The translations under genes and the position numbers were made by a program. A DNA stretch of 64,000 bases, from assembly GCA_013398615.1 (NCBI GenBank), contig VZSR01000520.1, forward strand, positions 24,458,215-24,522,214. Reading direction: 5' to 3'. Positions 1-11,645 of this stretch are shown one piece after another. Source of the stretch: Brachypodius melanocephalos. Its lineage: Eukaryota; Chordata; Aves; Passeriformes; Pycnonotidae. Under the pieces are notes generated by a model. The model made no database searches. It was given only the letters and a program-made list of their open reading frames with translations, and was not told the DNA's origin. Position 1 is the first letter of the stretch. Every line of letters starts with the position of its first letter.

Positions 1-572
1 AGAGAAACTCGGTCCTTAGTGCTTGTCTGCTCATTCAAAGTATTGCATAGCATATATATGGAAGAATGGAAAATGTCCTTTGTAAATCAGAACAGTGATT
101 GTGTTAATATAAGCAAACCTAAAGCATGTGTTGAATACTTATCAGGCATTAGAATCAATAAGTAGTCTTTAGATTTAAAATTAATGATTTTCTGTGTTCT
201 CCAAAAGTCAAAATCTCTCAAAGTTGTCTTTGTTGCTTCTGATTTTTCCCAAGAGAGTAAGCAGGGTGTGATAAATCATCATAGCCACAAAATAAACAAA
301 GTGCCTGACAAAAAAGGCTTGAATTAGATTTAAAAGAGTAAATCTTTGCCTTAAATATTTTCAATATTTTGAAACTGTAGTTGTGGAAATGTAAGATTAA
401 AAGATGTAGAGCAGCTCTAACCTAAAACTATTGTATAAGTGGTAGAAGAGCTTTAACATTGTCTTGACACGAGAATAAGGTCATGTTGTTGGATTAAGTC
501 ATCTGACCATGTCCCTGCTATTTGTCTGATGAGTCTTTTATGGCTTTGCTTGATAATGCCAAGTGATGTAGA

Positions 573-594
573 AAATTTAAATTAATTTAAATTT
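573..594. repeat. Perfect 22-bp AT-only palindrome
   Basis: The sequence is its own reverse complement over 22 bases made only of A and T. It probably reflects AT-rich composition, though it would form a short hairpin. Confidence 0.9.
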
Positions 595-3500
595 AATAGA
601 AAAGACCAGTGGAATATCTTACTAAGAGCAAAGAGCTTTCTTCACAATCTTCTATGAAAAATAGCAGAATGCATTTTATTTATGAAATGCTTAAAATTTT
701 GAATTAATAAATAAACACATAAACATATGTCTATACATAAAGGAAACATAAGAGAGAAACATAGTTTATAAAAATTAAATATTGTAAAGGACATGCTTTT
801 GAAAGAAAAACAAAATTAATTTGAAATAATGTAGAAAACTGTTTAAATGCAAAGAGAAAAATACATTTTGAAATGTATTTTGTTGGGATATAAACTCACA
901 AAAGACTAGCAACAGCAGCATTCTCTTCCTCAATTATCCTTTGTTCAGGTAGCAATGTAAGTGAAAGTGAGGCCATCTCTGGATAATGCTGCAAGCCTAA
1001 TGCAGAAGGAAAAAATAGTACTGATAAAAAGTGTGTACAATTCTATAACATGCAGTGCAATGTTAAGTCTTTCATGTAGTGATTCATCCCTGTTCACACT
1101 GCAGTAGAATTTCTATTTTCTTGTCTTGCAGTCAGATTTGTAACAAATTTGGACATTTCTGCCCCATGACTTCTTTTTTTGAGCATGTCAGACTCTTAGA
1201 GGAGTTATCCTATATTTGTGTAAAAGCTGCACAAGGGAAGAAGTACGCAATACACTAAAACATCATTTGCAAATGAAATAATATATAATCTTTCAGAAAA
1301 TTCAAAACAAATGTCTGCCAGAAGTACGAAATTTTTGAAGCTCACTTGTACCATCTAAGAATAATCAAATAGTGAATAGCTGAGTTATGTATGCACTCTT
1401 ATTTTGGGGATTTATTGTCTTATTTCATTAAGAAAAGAGAAATATGAGATTTGAAATGTACTGTCAAGAGTCTTTAGAGGAAAAAATCCACCTGTGTGAA
1501 CTACGAGGTGAACTGTGAGGTTAGAGGATGAGGCAATGAATTTACCGATCTGAAATAAACATGTCTGGCCCTGAGGTGGCAAACTATTACAGGAATCATA
1601 AAGAATGTTTGGATGAGGAGAACATTTCTCCCAAAAGTTAAATCCTTTTGAATAATCTGACAGAACATGGGGGGTTTTTTTTGAGGCAGTAGTAGCCCTT
1701 TTAAGCCACAGAGCAGAAGGTGTTATGCTAAATAAAGCCCTTGGAATGTTTGGATGAACTCCTTGCCTTCTTTTAAAGAAAATTTGACATGTTGACACTC
1801 CTTCTAAAATTTTGATCTATGATAATCCACGTAAATCCCACCTAGTCAGTTAGTTGGTGTGTGATTTTCTCTCAAGCATAGTACCTGACCACCCTTTCTT
1901 TTCAAATGCTGGTGACCTCTGAGCAGGTCAGTTTGCACCTTGCTAGTCTCATCTTGGCATACCTCCAAAAGGCAAATAGGTCAGACTTCTGTTAGTGAGC
2001 CAAAAAAGAAAGTTCAGTCTGAATGCTTAACAAGGGAACAGAGCATTCTGTAGTAGATGTTATTCTGACACACGGCAGAAAGTGCCAGAACTTACTTTGG
2101 GAACTTCTTAAAGCACAGAAAATAGACTGCATTCAATCTGTCACATTCAGCAGTAGCTAATGTGGTGTCTTTATCAACACCCATGAGCTCTGAGAAAGTT
2201 TTTCAACTCATGACAGAGGTTTGCAAGGTCCTATTCTGCCATGGTAACATACAGATAATTCTGATGGGCATTAATGAGAGCTCCTGGAGTATGCCATTGA
2301 GCTCATAAGATTAATGTCATAAATACACATAAGCATCACTACAAGGCCTGGCAGTGATTTGGTCTCTACTTCTTGCTTTATCTAAATCTCAGCTTTGATT
2401 TCTGTGAGGAAACCTTTATTACTCCTTTGGAACAGGTCATAAGCACACAAATTCTGACCAAGTTCATTAAGCAATATTCTTTTGACTTTACACAAGAACA
2501 CCTAGTGATGCTAATGTTCTTCAGGACTGGGCCAATGGAGGCAAAACAGTTTTATTTATAATAACAATAACTTGAAGATTTATCAAAATTGATTTTTGTT
2601 ACATAGATAACAATAGCACTCCCTGTAAGAATTAAAAGGCGCATTATAAAAATATTTCTTAATGGTACAAATAGCCTTTTTAATCCAGCCAAGCCACAAT
2701 GCTATTTGATCATTCAAAAGAGTTTTTTGAAGAGAGCCATTAGTCAGTGTCAGATTCGAAAAGAGTCCCATGCTTTCTTCACAGACAGGATGTAAAATGT
2801 TATTCTTTTCATATTCATACATTTCTTAGTGTTCCTTATGTGTCTTGAAAATTAGGAGATACTGCATGTAGAAATGTTCACAAGATTATCTAAGTCTGGA
2901 GCTTCCTAAGTTAGTGTTTGAGATGAAAGATTTTGCTTTTCAGCAATTTTCTGAGAAAAAAATCCCACATTTACAGTTAGAAATCATTCACTGAGAAGCT
3001 CCTATCAAGAAAAAAAAATCAAAACAATGTTAAGGCAAAAATTCAAGTAGCAATGAAGCTAATGAAGCCAAATATATTTATGGTCTACTCCGATGTGAGT
3101 CTGCAGACTTGTGCCCCAAAACATGGTTGAGCTTTTCCTTGAGAATTTGGAACATTTCTCTGTACACAGCCATGTAGTTCATGAAGCTCGCTGGCACTCA
3201 GTATCTCTGAGACATCTACCTTTTTCTTAAATTTGATGTAAATAGGTCAGTAAGCTCAGTGTTTTGGTGAGACAGCTATACAGACAAACAGAACAATACC
3301 ATAGAGCTTGTTTTCTTAGGAAAGAAAAAAAAGTTGTCTTCTCCTAAATAGGAGGACTTCAAATTGATTGTTATGACTGTGTTGTCATGTTCTTTTTATA
3401 TTATCTATGGGTTTCATGCGCATTGAAACTTTTTTTTTACTTTTTCTAACTTGCGTAGCTAACCGTTAGTGGTAAAGGGGCAGAGTGTGCTGTGAAAAGA

Positions 3501-4800
3501 AAGTGAACAAACTTTTTGATACTTCACTAATTTTAAGGCAGCCAAAACTGAAAAATGTATATATGATGATTTGATGAGTTGGAAATATTTGTAGTGATGT
3601 GTATTCATATGAAAAGGGTATTGATGCATAAATTGGGATACGAATTAGTTCTCTAAAATACTTAAAATGGATTTAGATCAGAAAATGAGGGAAGAAGAGT
3701 GGAGCAGTGTTACTAGGAATGACCGTGAAACAAAAAGTTTGCATGTTACAGAAAATTATTTTTGACACATGAAATACATCCAATCTATGTTCATTGTAAT
3801 TCACTTTTTGGTGAGTCACTTAACAGCAAAATATATATCATTTATACTGCTATCCCTAATGCTTTGAAACTGTAATATCCATTCCTCAATGAGTGCTTGT
3901 CAATTTCTCTGATCTAGAGTTGATTTCATAAATTCACTTGGCCAAGTAAGTAGAGAGTTATGGTTAGAAGAAACAGAGAAAGCAAATAAATATTGATCTA
4001 CCACCCTGAAGTTCTTTCCAAAATCCTGGTTTTCAGTATCATTCAGAGTTGCATAAAATGCCTTTTGTCAACCCATCCTCCATGTCCATAGACCATTTAA
4101 TCAATGTGTTATTTTATGGCATACACTAAAGCAATTTTATGCGATGTCACCTGTATGGACATTGCCACACAAGCACTGCAGCCCAAACACCATGTATGCT
4201 CTGATATTGCCCGGTTTTCTCTTTTCTCCTTTCCATTAATTCCTTCACACTTGCACAAAGTCACTGACTCTTGTTTCACCTGTTTGGTAACAGGAACTGT
4301 TCTACTGTTCTACTCCTTGGCATTGGTTCATGTGAATCATGAAACCCATTAGGGCAGTCTTCTCACAGCTACATTTATAGGCTATTCATTAGAGCATCCT
4401 TATTTGCTCTTTTGCTTAGAAATTAGACTGTCTGTAATAATTTTTTTCTTGTTTTATGTTCTTAGACCAGTACATTATAAGTTTCCATTTAAAGTTGCAT
4501 CATAGGTTGCTTCTTTATTGATACATTTCCATGAGACTTCTTCTTTAGATGAATATTTATTCTCTCAGCCCTTTCTTGGTCCTTTTATTGCTCACAGCAC
4601 CACAGGCCAATAAACAATATCAATTATAGATGCAAGGTTATTGCTAGAGAGCCTGGATATTGATCTCACATAAGTTAGAAATGGTTGAAGGAATGAACTT
4701 ATTTCTTGGCAGGTGTCCATATCATGAAGCAATCACCATAAATATCTTCAGCATGGCCTTTTCTTGACTCATATTACAAATATTAGGAGCTGAAGAATCA

Positions 4801-4820
4801 GAAGCAATATGAAGCAATAT
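4801..4820 (+). repeat. 10-bp tandem duplication
   Basis: GAAGCAATAT occurs twice head to tail. A small slippage event; nothing else notable. Confidence 0.9.
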
Positions 4821-6244
4821 TGCATGCAAAGCTGAAACACATCAGGTAGCCAGCCTGTGAGGAAAAACATGCTATCTGTATAAAAATTGAGGATTTTAGC
4901 CTGCCAGCTTGATATTTTGCAAAATGAAGATCTTAAGTAACAAATTTCTTTAAAGGAAAGGACATGCCATCATTAGTGTAATCATCTTTCATACATTTTC
5001 ACAATCAAAATTTGAAATATTTCCTTATAACGATGCTGAGTGTCAAGCAATATATGGCAATATTTCCATTTCTCATATTTTCTTTAATAAGAGAGGGGGA
5101 AAACTTTGGGGTTTGCCGTAGATTGTGAAATGTTTTAATTGATTCTTTGGTCTCAAAAAAATATTCAGAATTGAATCCAAATGCTACATCTAAAGGTTGA
5201 TGTTACTTTGAGACTAGTTTTAATGAGGGATTGCAACTGAGCCAACCTCAATTGCTCAGTTGCAGCTTGGGCAAGGAGAAAAACCCTGATGATTGATCTA
5301 CATGGGCGAGTTGGCATCAGTTTTCAAGCCGTCTGGGTAGAGGCAGAACATTCAGCAGGAAGAATTAGAAAGGAAAGGGGAGAACAAACGTTTATCAACC
5401 ATTTAGTAGCGTTTTATGGCAGTGTTATGGTAAACTGAGAGATGAATGCCTACATTCATGTATTTTGCGCTTTTCTGAGGCACTAATAACATTAAATCAG
5501 ACTTAATACTTCATACCAAATGTTCAGTAAAATGGGGAACGATGTGAATATTTGTTGATTCTATACGCTACGGGTACAGCATCAAAACTAGTGCCTGAAA
5601 AACATAAAATGCTGCAAAATAGAGGTCAGAATTATGCTAATGTCATGGTGATATAAAAATATTAAGTCACCAAATGACAGGATTACAACCCAACTATCTT
5701 CAGTCCCTAGGAACCTTTCAGCTAAGCTCATAGTAAATAAAACACCAGTTCTACACAGGAGTCTGATTACAAATTTACACATTTGTATTATTAGAACTGC
5801 ACGAAGCATTCACCTCTGGAGACTGGGGTTAAATCTGATTTAGGTTACTGGAGAATATTAGTGTAGTTGTCCCAGCCTAGTAGATACTTCATCATATAAT
5901 AAAACCTCCTCTCAATCCTGAAACCAGCCGGGGTGTGATTAACATGTTCTCTTTAGAAAGGGCTAGGATTGGAATAGCCAGAGATTAAAGTAAAGTGACA
6001 GGCCTGTATGAAAAAAAACCATGCTCATTACTCTGATTATCTAGATATATATCTTCTTGCCAGTTTCTGTACAGAAGTCAGTATTCAGTGTGCTAGTAAT
6101 TTGGATAAAGAGGGATGAACAGGTGGAGTGCAGGTGTGCATTCAAAGAAAAGGGCATGACTGAAGTATATTACAAAGGCAAACCATGGAAGAAGATCTTA
6201 GTTCACAATATTCAGCAATTTCATACTATCAGACTTTGCCATTC

Positions 6245-6263
6245 TTTTTTTTTTTTTTTTTTT
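6245..6263 (+). repeat. Poly-T tract (19 T)
   Basis: Uninterrupted T run followed by CTTTTCAG. Together it resembles a splice acceptor, but no recognisable exon follows. Confidence 0.95.
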
Positions 6264-8364
6264 CTTTTCAGATATCCAGGGCAAGTCTGTATTTGGTGTA
6301 TTTTTTGTGTTTTCTGTGAAGGTATAAATCTTGTGGAGTTTACTACATTACTGGAGTCAGTCGAGAAAAGCATTTTTTTCAGTAACTGTTTTACTTCTGT
6401 TATCGATCCTATTTTACTATTCAGTTCATTTTCTATAATTGTGTAAAATAGTTGTATTGCAAGAATTTAATGACAATCTATATCTATTCAAATACAATGG
6501 AGATAATAAAGTCTTTGCTTGTCAATACTATCAATTTATTTTCTTTTATTGTATTCCCTTTCCTGTTATTAGATTTTTAGGCAGGCATTTTAAATTCCTG
6601 CAGACATAAACTATGTAGAGCCAAGCCACTGTAAAGGCCTAACACATCAGTAAATGTCACTAAAGTGTCAACTCTTTGCATCATAGCCGCAGTTCATTTC
6701 TCAACATTGACAGTGATGCTTTTACTGGATAAGAATTGGAATGGGCATATTTCCAGATCTTAATTACATCAGGCATAGGGATGAGGAACAGTCTTTTTCC
6801 TCATGGGGAAGGGAGGGTAGAGCTGAATTTGGCCATCTAGAGCCCTGTGCATCCCCGTTTATCTGGAGATAATAGGATTAAGTTAAGCTATGGGACTTCC
6901 ATAGCTAGAACTGCCTTGCTGCCTTCAGCAGGGGTCTAATAAGGATAGATATAATTGGGTAAATAGTGAATAAGAATAAAAAAAGTACACAGTGTAAGGA
7001 GTATGCTTGTGAATAAATGATGGCAAATTGGATTCCATCCAATCCCTGCAGAGCTGGTTAAGATATAGCAACACATGTGGAATTACAGGATGAAATGTGT
7101 TATCTTTCTCATTTTCTAACTTTTATCATCTTGTCTGAAATCTTACACCCAAAGTAACTTAAAGTTTAAAGAGAATATGGGCAAGGGGAATTGCAGCATT
7201 TGTTTGGTATTAAGCAGAAGCTTTTTAATGCGGTTCATATGAGGTTATACATCCACAAAATGTAAGTGGATACAAATACATGCTGCACAAATGGGATTTT
7301 GGTTTTATGACCCATAGCCACTTACTGAATTTAGTCTATTAACAGTTTAGCATTTACTTTCATTTTTTTCCACATCTCAAAAAGAAGACCAAACATAGAG
7401 AATGTAGCCCAAATTAAATAATTAATTAGATAATTCACTAGCAGATATTCCTTAATTTATGTAAATGCAGAGCTTCTAATTATTTTTCTGTTTTGATGGT
7501 GTTTAAAAATTCAGTTAATAGTTACTTTAAGAAAAAAATTGCAGTACAGAACTATAACTGGAGGTCAAAAGGTGTTTTTGTCACAATTTTCTGTCAATGG
7601 AAATACACTACAAGTCCTTGCCTGGTGTAGAAGGTATAGTCATTTAATTATAATTTCTTTTTATGCTTGTGACTTATACTTAATTGTATAACTGTATAAA
7701 TGTACAATTATTTAATTGGAAATATGAAATAACCTGGATTGTTGGAGTTCCTTTGCAAACACACAGAAATCATATCCATGAAATTTTCAAATGCTGCTCT
7801 GGAGCTGTGGAAAAGGGTTCAAAATCCTGTTGTAGACTAAAAGGATGTGATCCCCCTTAATTTCTTCCATTTTGTGGAGAAATGACATCAATCTAATGCT
7901 AGCATACCTCAGGAGTGACTTTGTAAATCATTAGGATGCTGTGGTAGGTAGAGTTAGTTTTGGAAATAGAATGGCTTGTCCCTGCATTTGCTCTCCTTTT
8001 CCTTTTTGCTTTTGAAGACGGTCCTGATTTTGAATTGTTGAAGCTGATGGTTAAACTGTCCGATTGCTCCATCCATATCCATGGTATTATTTACCTACCA
8101 AAAGGTTTGCACATACTAATGCATCTCGTATAAATCTGTTAAAAAGTTGCAGTGCCCTTTCTGGCTATAAAGCAGAGAGCAGCATTATTATATTTGCAAG
8201 CAAGGTCACATATTTATTAATAATAGTGTATACAGAATGACAGAAACTTTAAGAAAAGAAATCATGGAAAAGCAGCCAATTTAGTCAAGTGGGGAATAGC
8301 AACAAAGAGATTACTGTGAGCAATAAACTGAAGACTTCTGAAGAAATGTAAGCAGTCCACTTAA

Positions 8365-8600
8365 GAGAGGACTGGGATATCTATGAGCCTAAGCAGGAAC
8401 AATGTTAAAGGATAATTAGAAGAGCTAAAAGAAATACTGAATGTTGTGGTGTGAAATATATCAGGAAACAATAAAAGATTCTTCAAATATATTTGCAGAA
8501 GACAGAAAATGAAAGAGAAAATTAGTTCACCAGAAATGAGTGTTGGGAATTGGAGACAAGGTTATACAGGGGAATAGAGTTTTGTTTTTCTTTTGTTTTT
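8365..8600 (+). repeat. Possible ancient CR1 coding-region relic
   Basis: The stretch around 8460-8560 (CAATAAAAGATTCTTCAAAT, ATATTTGCAGAAGACAGAAA) resembles the part of the CR1 second frame between endonuclease and reverse transcriptase, where an 'N-K-K-x-F-F-x-Y-I' segment is typical. The flanking 8365-8460 (AGAGCTAAAAGAAATA) fits the lysine/arginine-rich region before it. All frames are broken. No neighbouring 3' end was found, so this would be an old internal fragment. Confidence 0.4.
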
Positions 8601-9478
8601 ACAGGCTCTTTGCAGAGATTTTAGAGTTCTATAGCATACATAGGTACCAAAGCAGTGAACATGGCTGTGTAAAGGCTGAAATTTCAATGAGGATGAAGAA
8701 CCAAGTACAAATCCATATTATCACCACTAGGTATTTAGTGGAAATTACCTAATGAAGTGCTTACAGCTATTTTTATCAAGAAGAAATAAAAGCTCACAGA
8801 TTGAAGACTATAAGAATAAACAAACTAGCTTCTAAAATATATTTATATCTCTGTTCATAGATTTTTTGAGAAATAGAAAGCACCTATAAAAACATGACCT
8901 TTTTTGAAGAAATTGGGTAAACAGTATCAACCTGCTGTGGGATTCAAATCAAATATGTATCAGGTAGCTTCAATTCAGGCCTGGAGTTACAGCCCTACAC
9001 AGGTGATATTCCTGTGTGCACATGTTTAAATTTGAGGAATGTGGTTAGCTCTACTGAAATTTTCAAGCTTTTGGAGATACTGCTGTTACAGCTTATAGGA
9101 GCTGGTGTGTTTGTTATATATTGTACCTGTGTTTCCTGGTAACTCGGTGTTGAAAAGATGTAAGGAAAGAGTCAGGGAAGCTAATGAATTTGTCATTTGC
9201 ATTCACTCGGTTGCTTTTTTGGTAGATTTTTTTGAAAATGTCGTGAATGGTTTATTTTGAAATGTTTGCAAAATCCTCATATAGGCAGAAAGGAAAATAT
9301 AACAAATTAATAGAGTTTATCACTAGAAAGCCTTCATTCTTAGGAATTAAATTCAAAATCAGTAGGAGTTGTGCTACTGACTAGACCTAAATCCCAATCA
9401 AATTGATACTTGCTGTCTTTTTAATTTTTTTTCATTTATATCAGTAAAAATATTTCTTTTTTATCTTCTTTAATAAGT

Positions 9479-9519
9479 GATGAACATCTAGTATTTTAGA
9501 TGAACATTTAGTATTTTAG
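9479..9519 (+). repeat. 20-bp tandem duplication
   Basis: A 20-base unit beginning GATGAACATCTAG is repeated head to tail with one visible difference (C/T). It looks like a recent local duplication. Confidence 0.9.
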
Positions 9520-11139
9520 CCTTGAAAAATATTACATGTGGAGCAATAGGAAATCCCTTATTTTTTTATTCTAGATAGGGCAAGAATAATTTCAGGATAG
9601 TAATCTAAGAACCTCACTTGATTAGTAATAGTATAGCAACTGCCAGAACAAGAAATATAACAAATACAGTTGAAATAATTGAGTTTGCTGTTATTAGAAT
9701 TCTTGACAACTGATTTGCACCTGCATCCATCTTATCTGAAATTGTCCCAAACTCTTAACAGATCTATCCCTAAACAACTGAACAAATCATGGTCACAATA
9801 AATCCTGTATCTTCATTATGAATCCCTATATAATAGAATCTCATTCAGTCTTCAACCATCTTTTTATTCTCTTTGGATTATCTTCAGACTCAAAATTAGC
9901 AAAAAGACATTTCATTGGGATCAGTGGAGTTCCTGAGATATAAACCTTGGGAAAGACATCTGTATAATTGGGGAAATTGTTGTATTTCATTGAGCTATAA
10001 TTGTAATATAATTTATCCAATTTAAAGTGATTTAAATTTATGCTAGTATCAGAAACTGAATTCAAAAATTACTCACCAGTTTAATTCATAATGCTTCTTT
10101 GGAGCTTTTCTATAATTTTTCCTTCTCTTAAATTTCTGTTAAAGAGTAATTTAAAAAATCAAATCTAAAAGAGAATTTCATCCAATTTCAGAATTTTCAC
10201 CTCCACTCCAAAGCAGTCTTTTTCATGAAAAGATGAAGCTCTTGAGCATCACGTTCAAATTCAAATGTATATATGTATTGAAAATTAAAACTCAATTTCT
10301 ATTTTTTATCTATTTCTCTGATTTCTTGGAAAGGTTTTTCACAACTCCTTCAGATCACAGGAAAAACCTTGTCTCCATGAAGATTTTCCAGACTACAACA
10401 TTCAGTTATAGCATCAGAAACTAAGAAAGACTTGGATATTTCACTTACCTTGGTATTACTCAGAAAAAGATGGAACTTGTATTCAGAAGTGTGTGCTGAG
10501 ATTATGCTCAGTTTATATCTGTCAGCATTATACATTATCAGTATGATTGCAACTGGAGCACTAAGAATCATGGCCATGAATGCAGGGACAGCTGTTGCAT
10601 GAGTATGGCTTTGCTCTAAACACTGTCCAAAAATCAGTTGACACCAATGTCTTACATAACATCTTACTGCTCTTAGTGCTGTGTCAAAGGGAGGCTGTGG
10701 CCAAGGAGGCCACTTGACTTTCTAGTAAAGCCTTGCCCACATCAATTTCTGGAACCAAATTTTATCTACATTCCAATATTACATTTTTGGCCATTGTTTC
10801 CTCTTTGTCCCAGAATCTGTGAGCCAACAGATAAATGTGCCAGGAAGCTAATAAACACTCCTATCATCCAAGCTATCAACATTATTGTGATGAATTGGGA
10901 AATGTGTTTGCAGTTTTACCTTCGATCACTAGTGGTACTTGGTGCTTATTACCTACGGGCTCGAATGTATACACGCAAAGAGAATAACTGTCTGAAAGGT
11001 TTAATGATACTTGTGATGCAGTCAACCATTATTTCCCTCTGACAGCCTCTACTACCTGAAAGACTCAGGTTAATATAATGATTGAGTGCTTCCACTTTGT
11101 GCCATATGCAGTAGTGGTATTGCTCTGTATATCACATGT

Positions 11140-11266
11140 AATATTATCTAGCACTTGTAAAGTGTTTTGCATGTGCACTCTGCTTTATGACCATTAACTA
11201 ATTAATCCTCACAATGGCTCAGTGAGGTAAACAACAAGATGCTATCACCCATTATTATCCCATGGT
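11140..11266 (-). repeat. Probable MIR-family SINE relic
   Basis: GTAAAGTGTTTTGCA, then TTAACTAATTAATCCTCAC, CTCAGTGAGGTAAAC and CCCATTATTATCCCA follow the order of a MIR core/3' region read in reverse complement. Such relics predate the bird-mammal split and are rare and decayed in birds. Confidence 0.55.
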
Positions 11267-11597
11267 TATGCTGTCATGCTTCATTTATGAATTTATCTAT
11301 ATACTTTGTAATGCCACATCTAAAGGTTCAGTAAAAACAATTGAAAATAATGAAAAAGAAGAGAAACTCTGGCTTTTGGGAATACATATGACATATTTTT
11401 GTACTGGCAATGAGCTAATATAATTAGAGAGCAGGGCAAACTCCAAAAGGAAGAATATGAAATGTACTTCACCCATTCCACTTAACAGATGACATTGTTG
11501 TGGAGACAGAGACAAGTTGCTGCTTGCAAGAAAAAAAAAAGGGTGGGGGTTGGTGGGGCTAGAGTACAAATGCATCACAAATTGGGTGAAACTTCAA

Positions 11598-11645
11598 TTT
11601 GAAAAAATTAAAAGATTTGTTTGAAAAAATTAAAAGATTTGTTTG
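11598..11645 (+). repeat. 22-bp tandem duplication
   Basis: A 22-base unit containing GAAAAAATTAAAAGATTTG occurs twice without change, with a partial extra end. The absence of differences suggests a recent event. Confidence 0.92.

Larger units (their letters stand above)
1..8360. other. Intronic sequence, no gene seen
   Basis: AT-rich unique sequence. Holds a 22-bp palindrome (573), a 10-bp duplication (4801), a T19 run (6245) and an X-box-like TCTGCCATGGTAAC at 2235-2248. The 128- to 129-codon open frames at 1412-1798 (minus) and 6057-6446 (plus) look like chance: no recognisable domain, and the latter crosses the T19 run. A complex stretch near 6590-6740 could be constrained. Confidence 0.7.

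Noticed and set aside
1412..1798. 128-codon minus-strand open frame
   Set aside because: No known domain; the composition is low-complexity and there are no supporting signals.
6230..6446. Possible exon after a T19 tract and TTTTCAG
   Set aside because: The acceptor-like sequence is strong, but the peptide after it is not recognisable, and no known NPAS3 segment matches.
10794..11042. 82-codon open frame with hydrophobic stretches
   Set aside because: No known domain, no convincing splice context; typical chance frame in intron.
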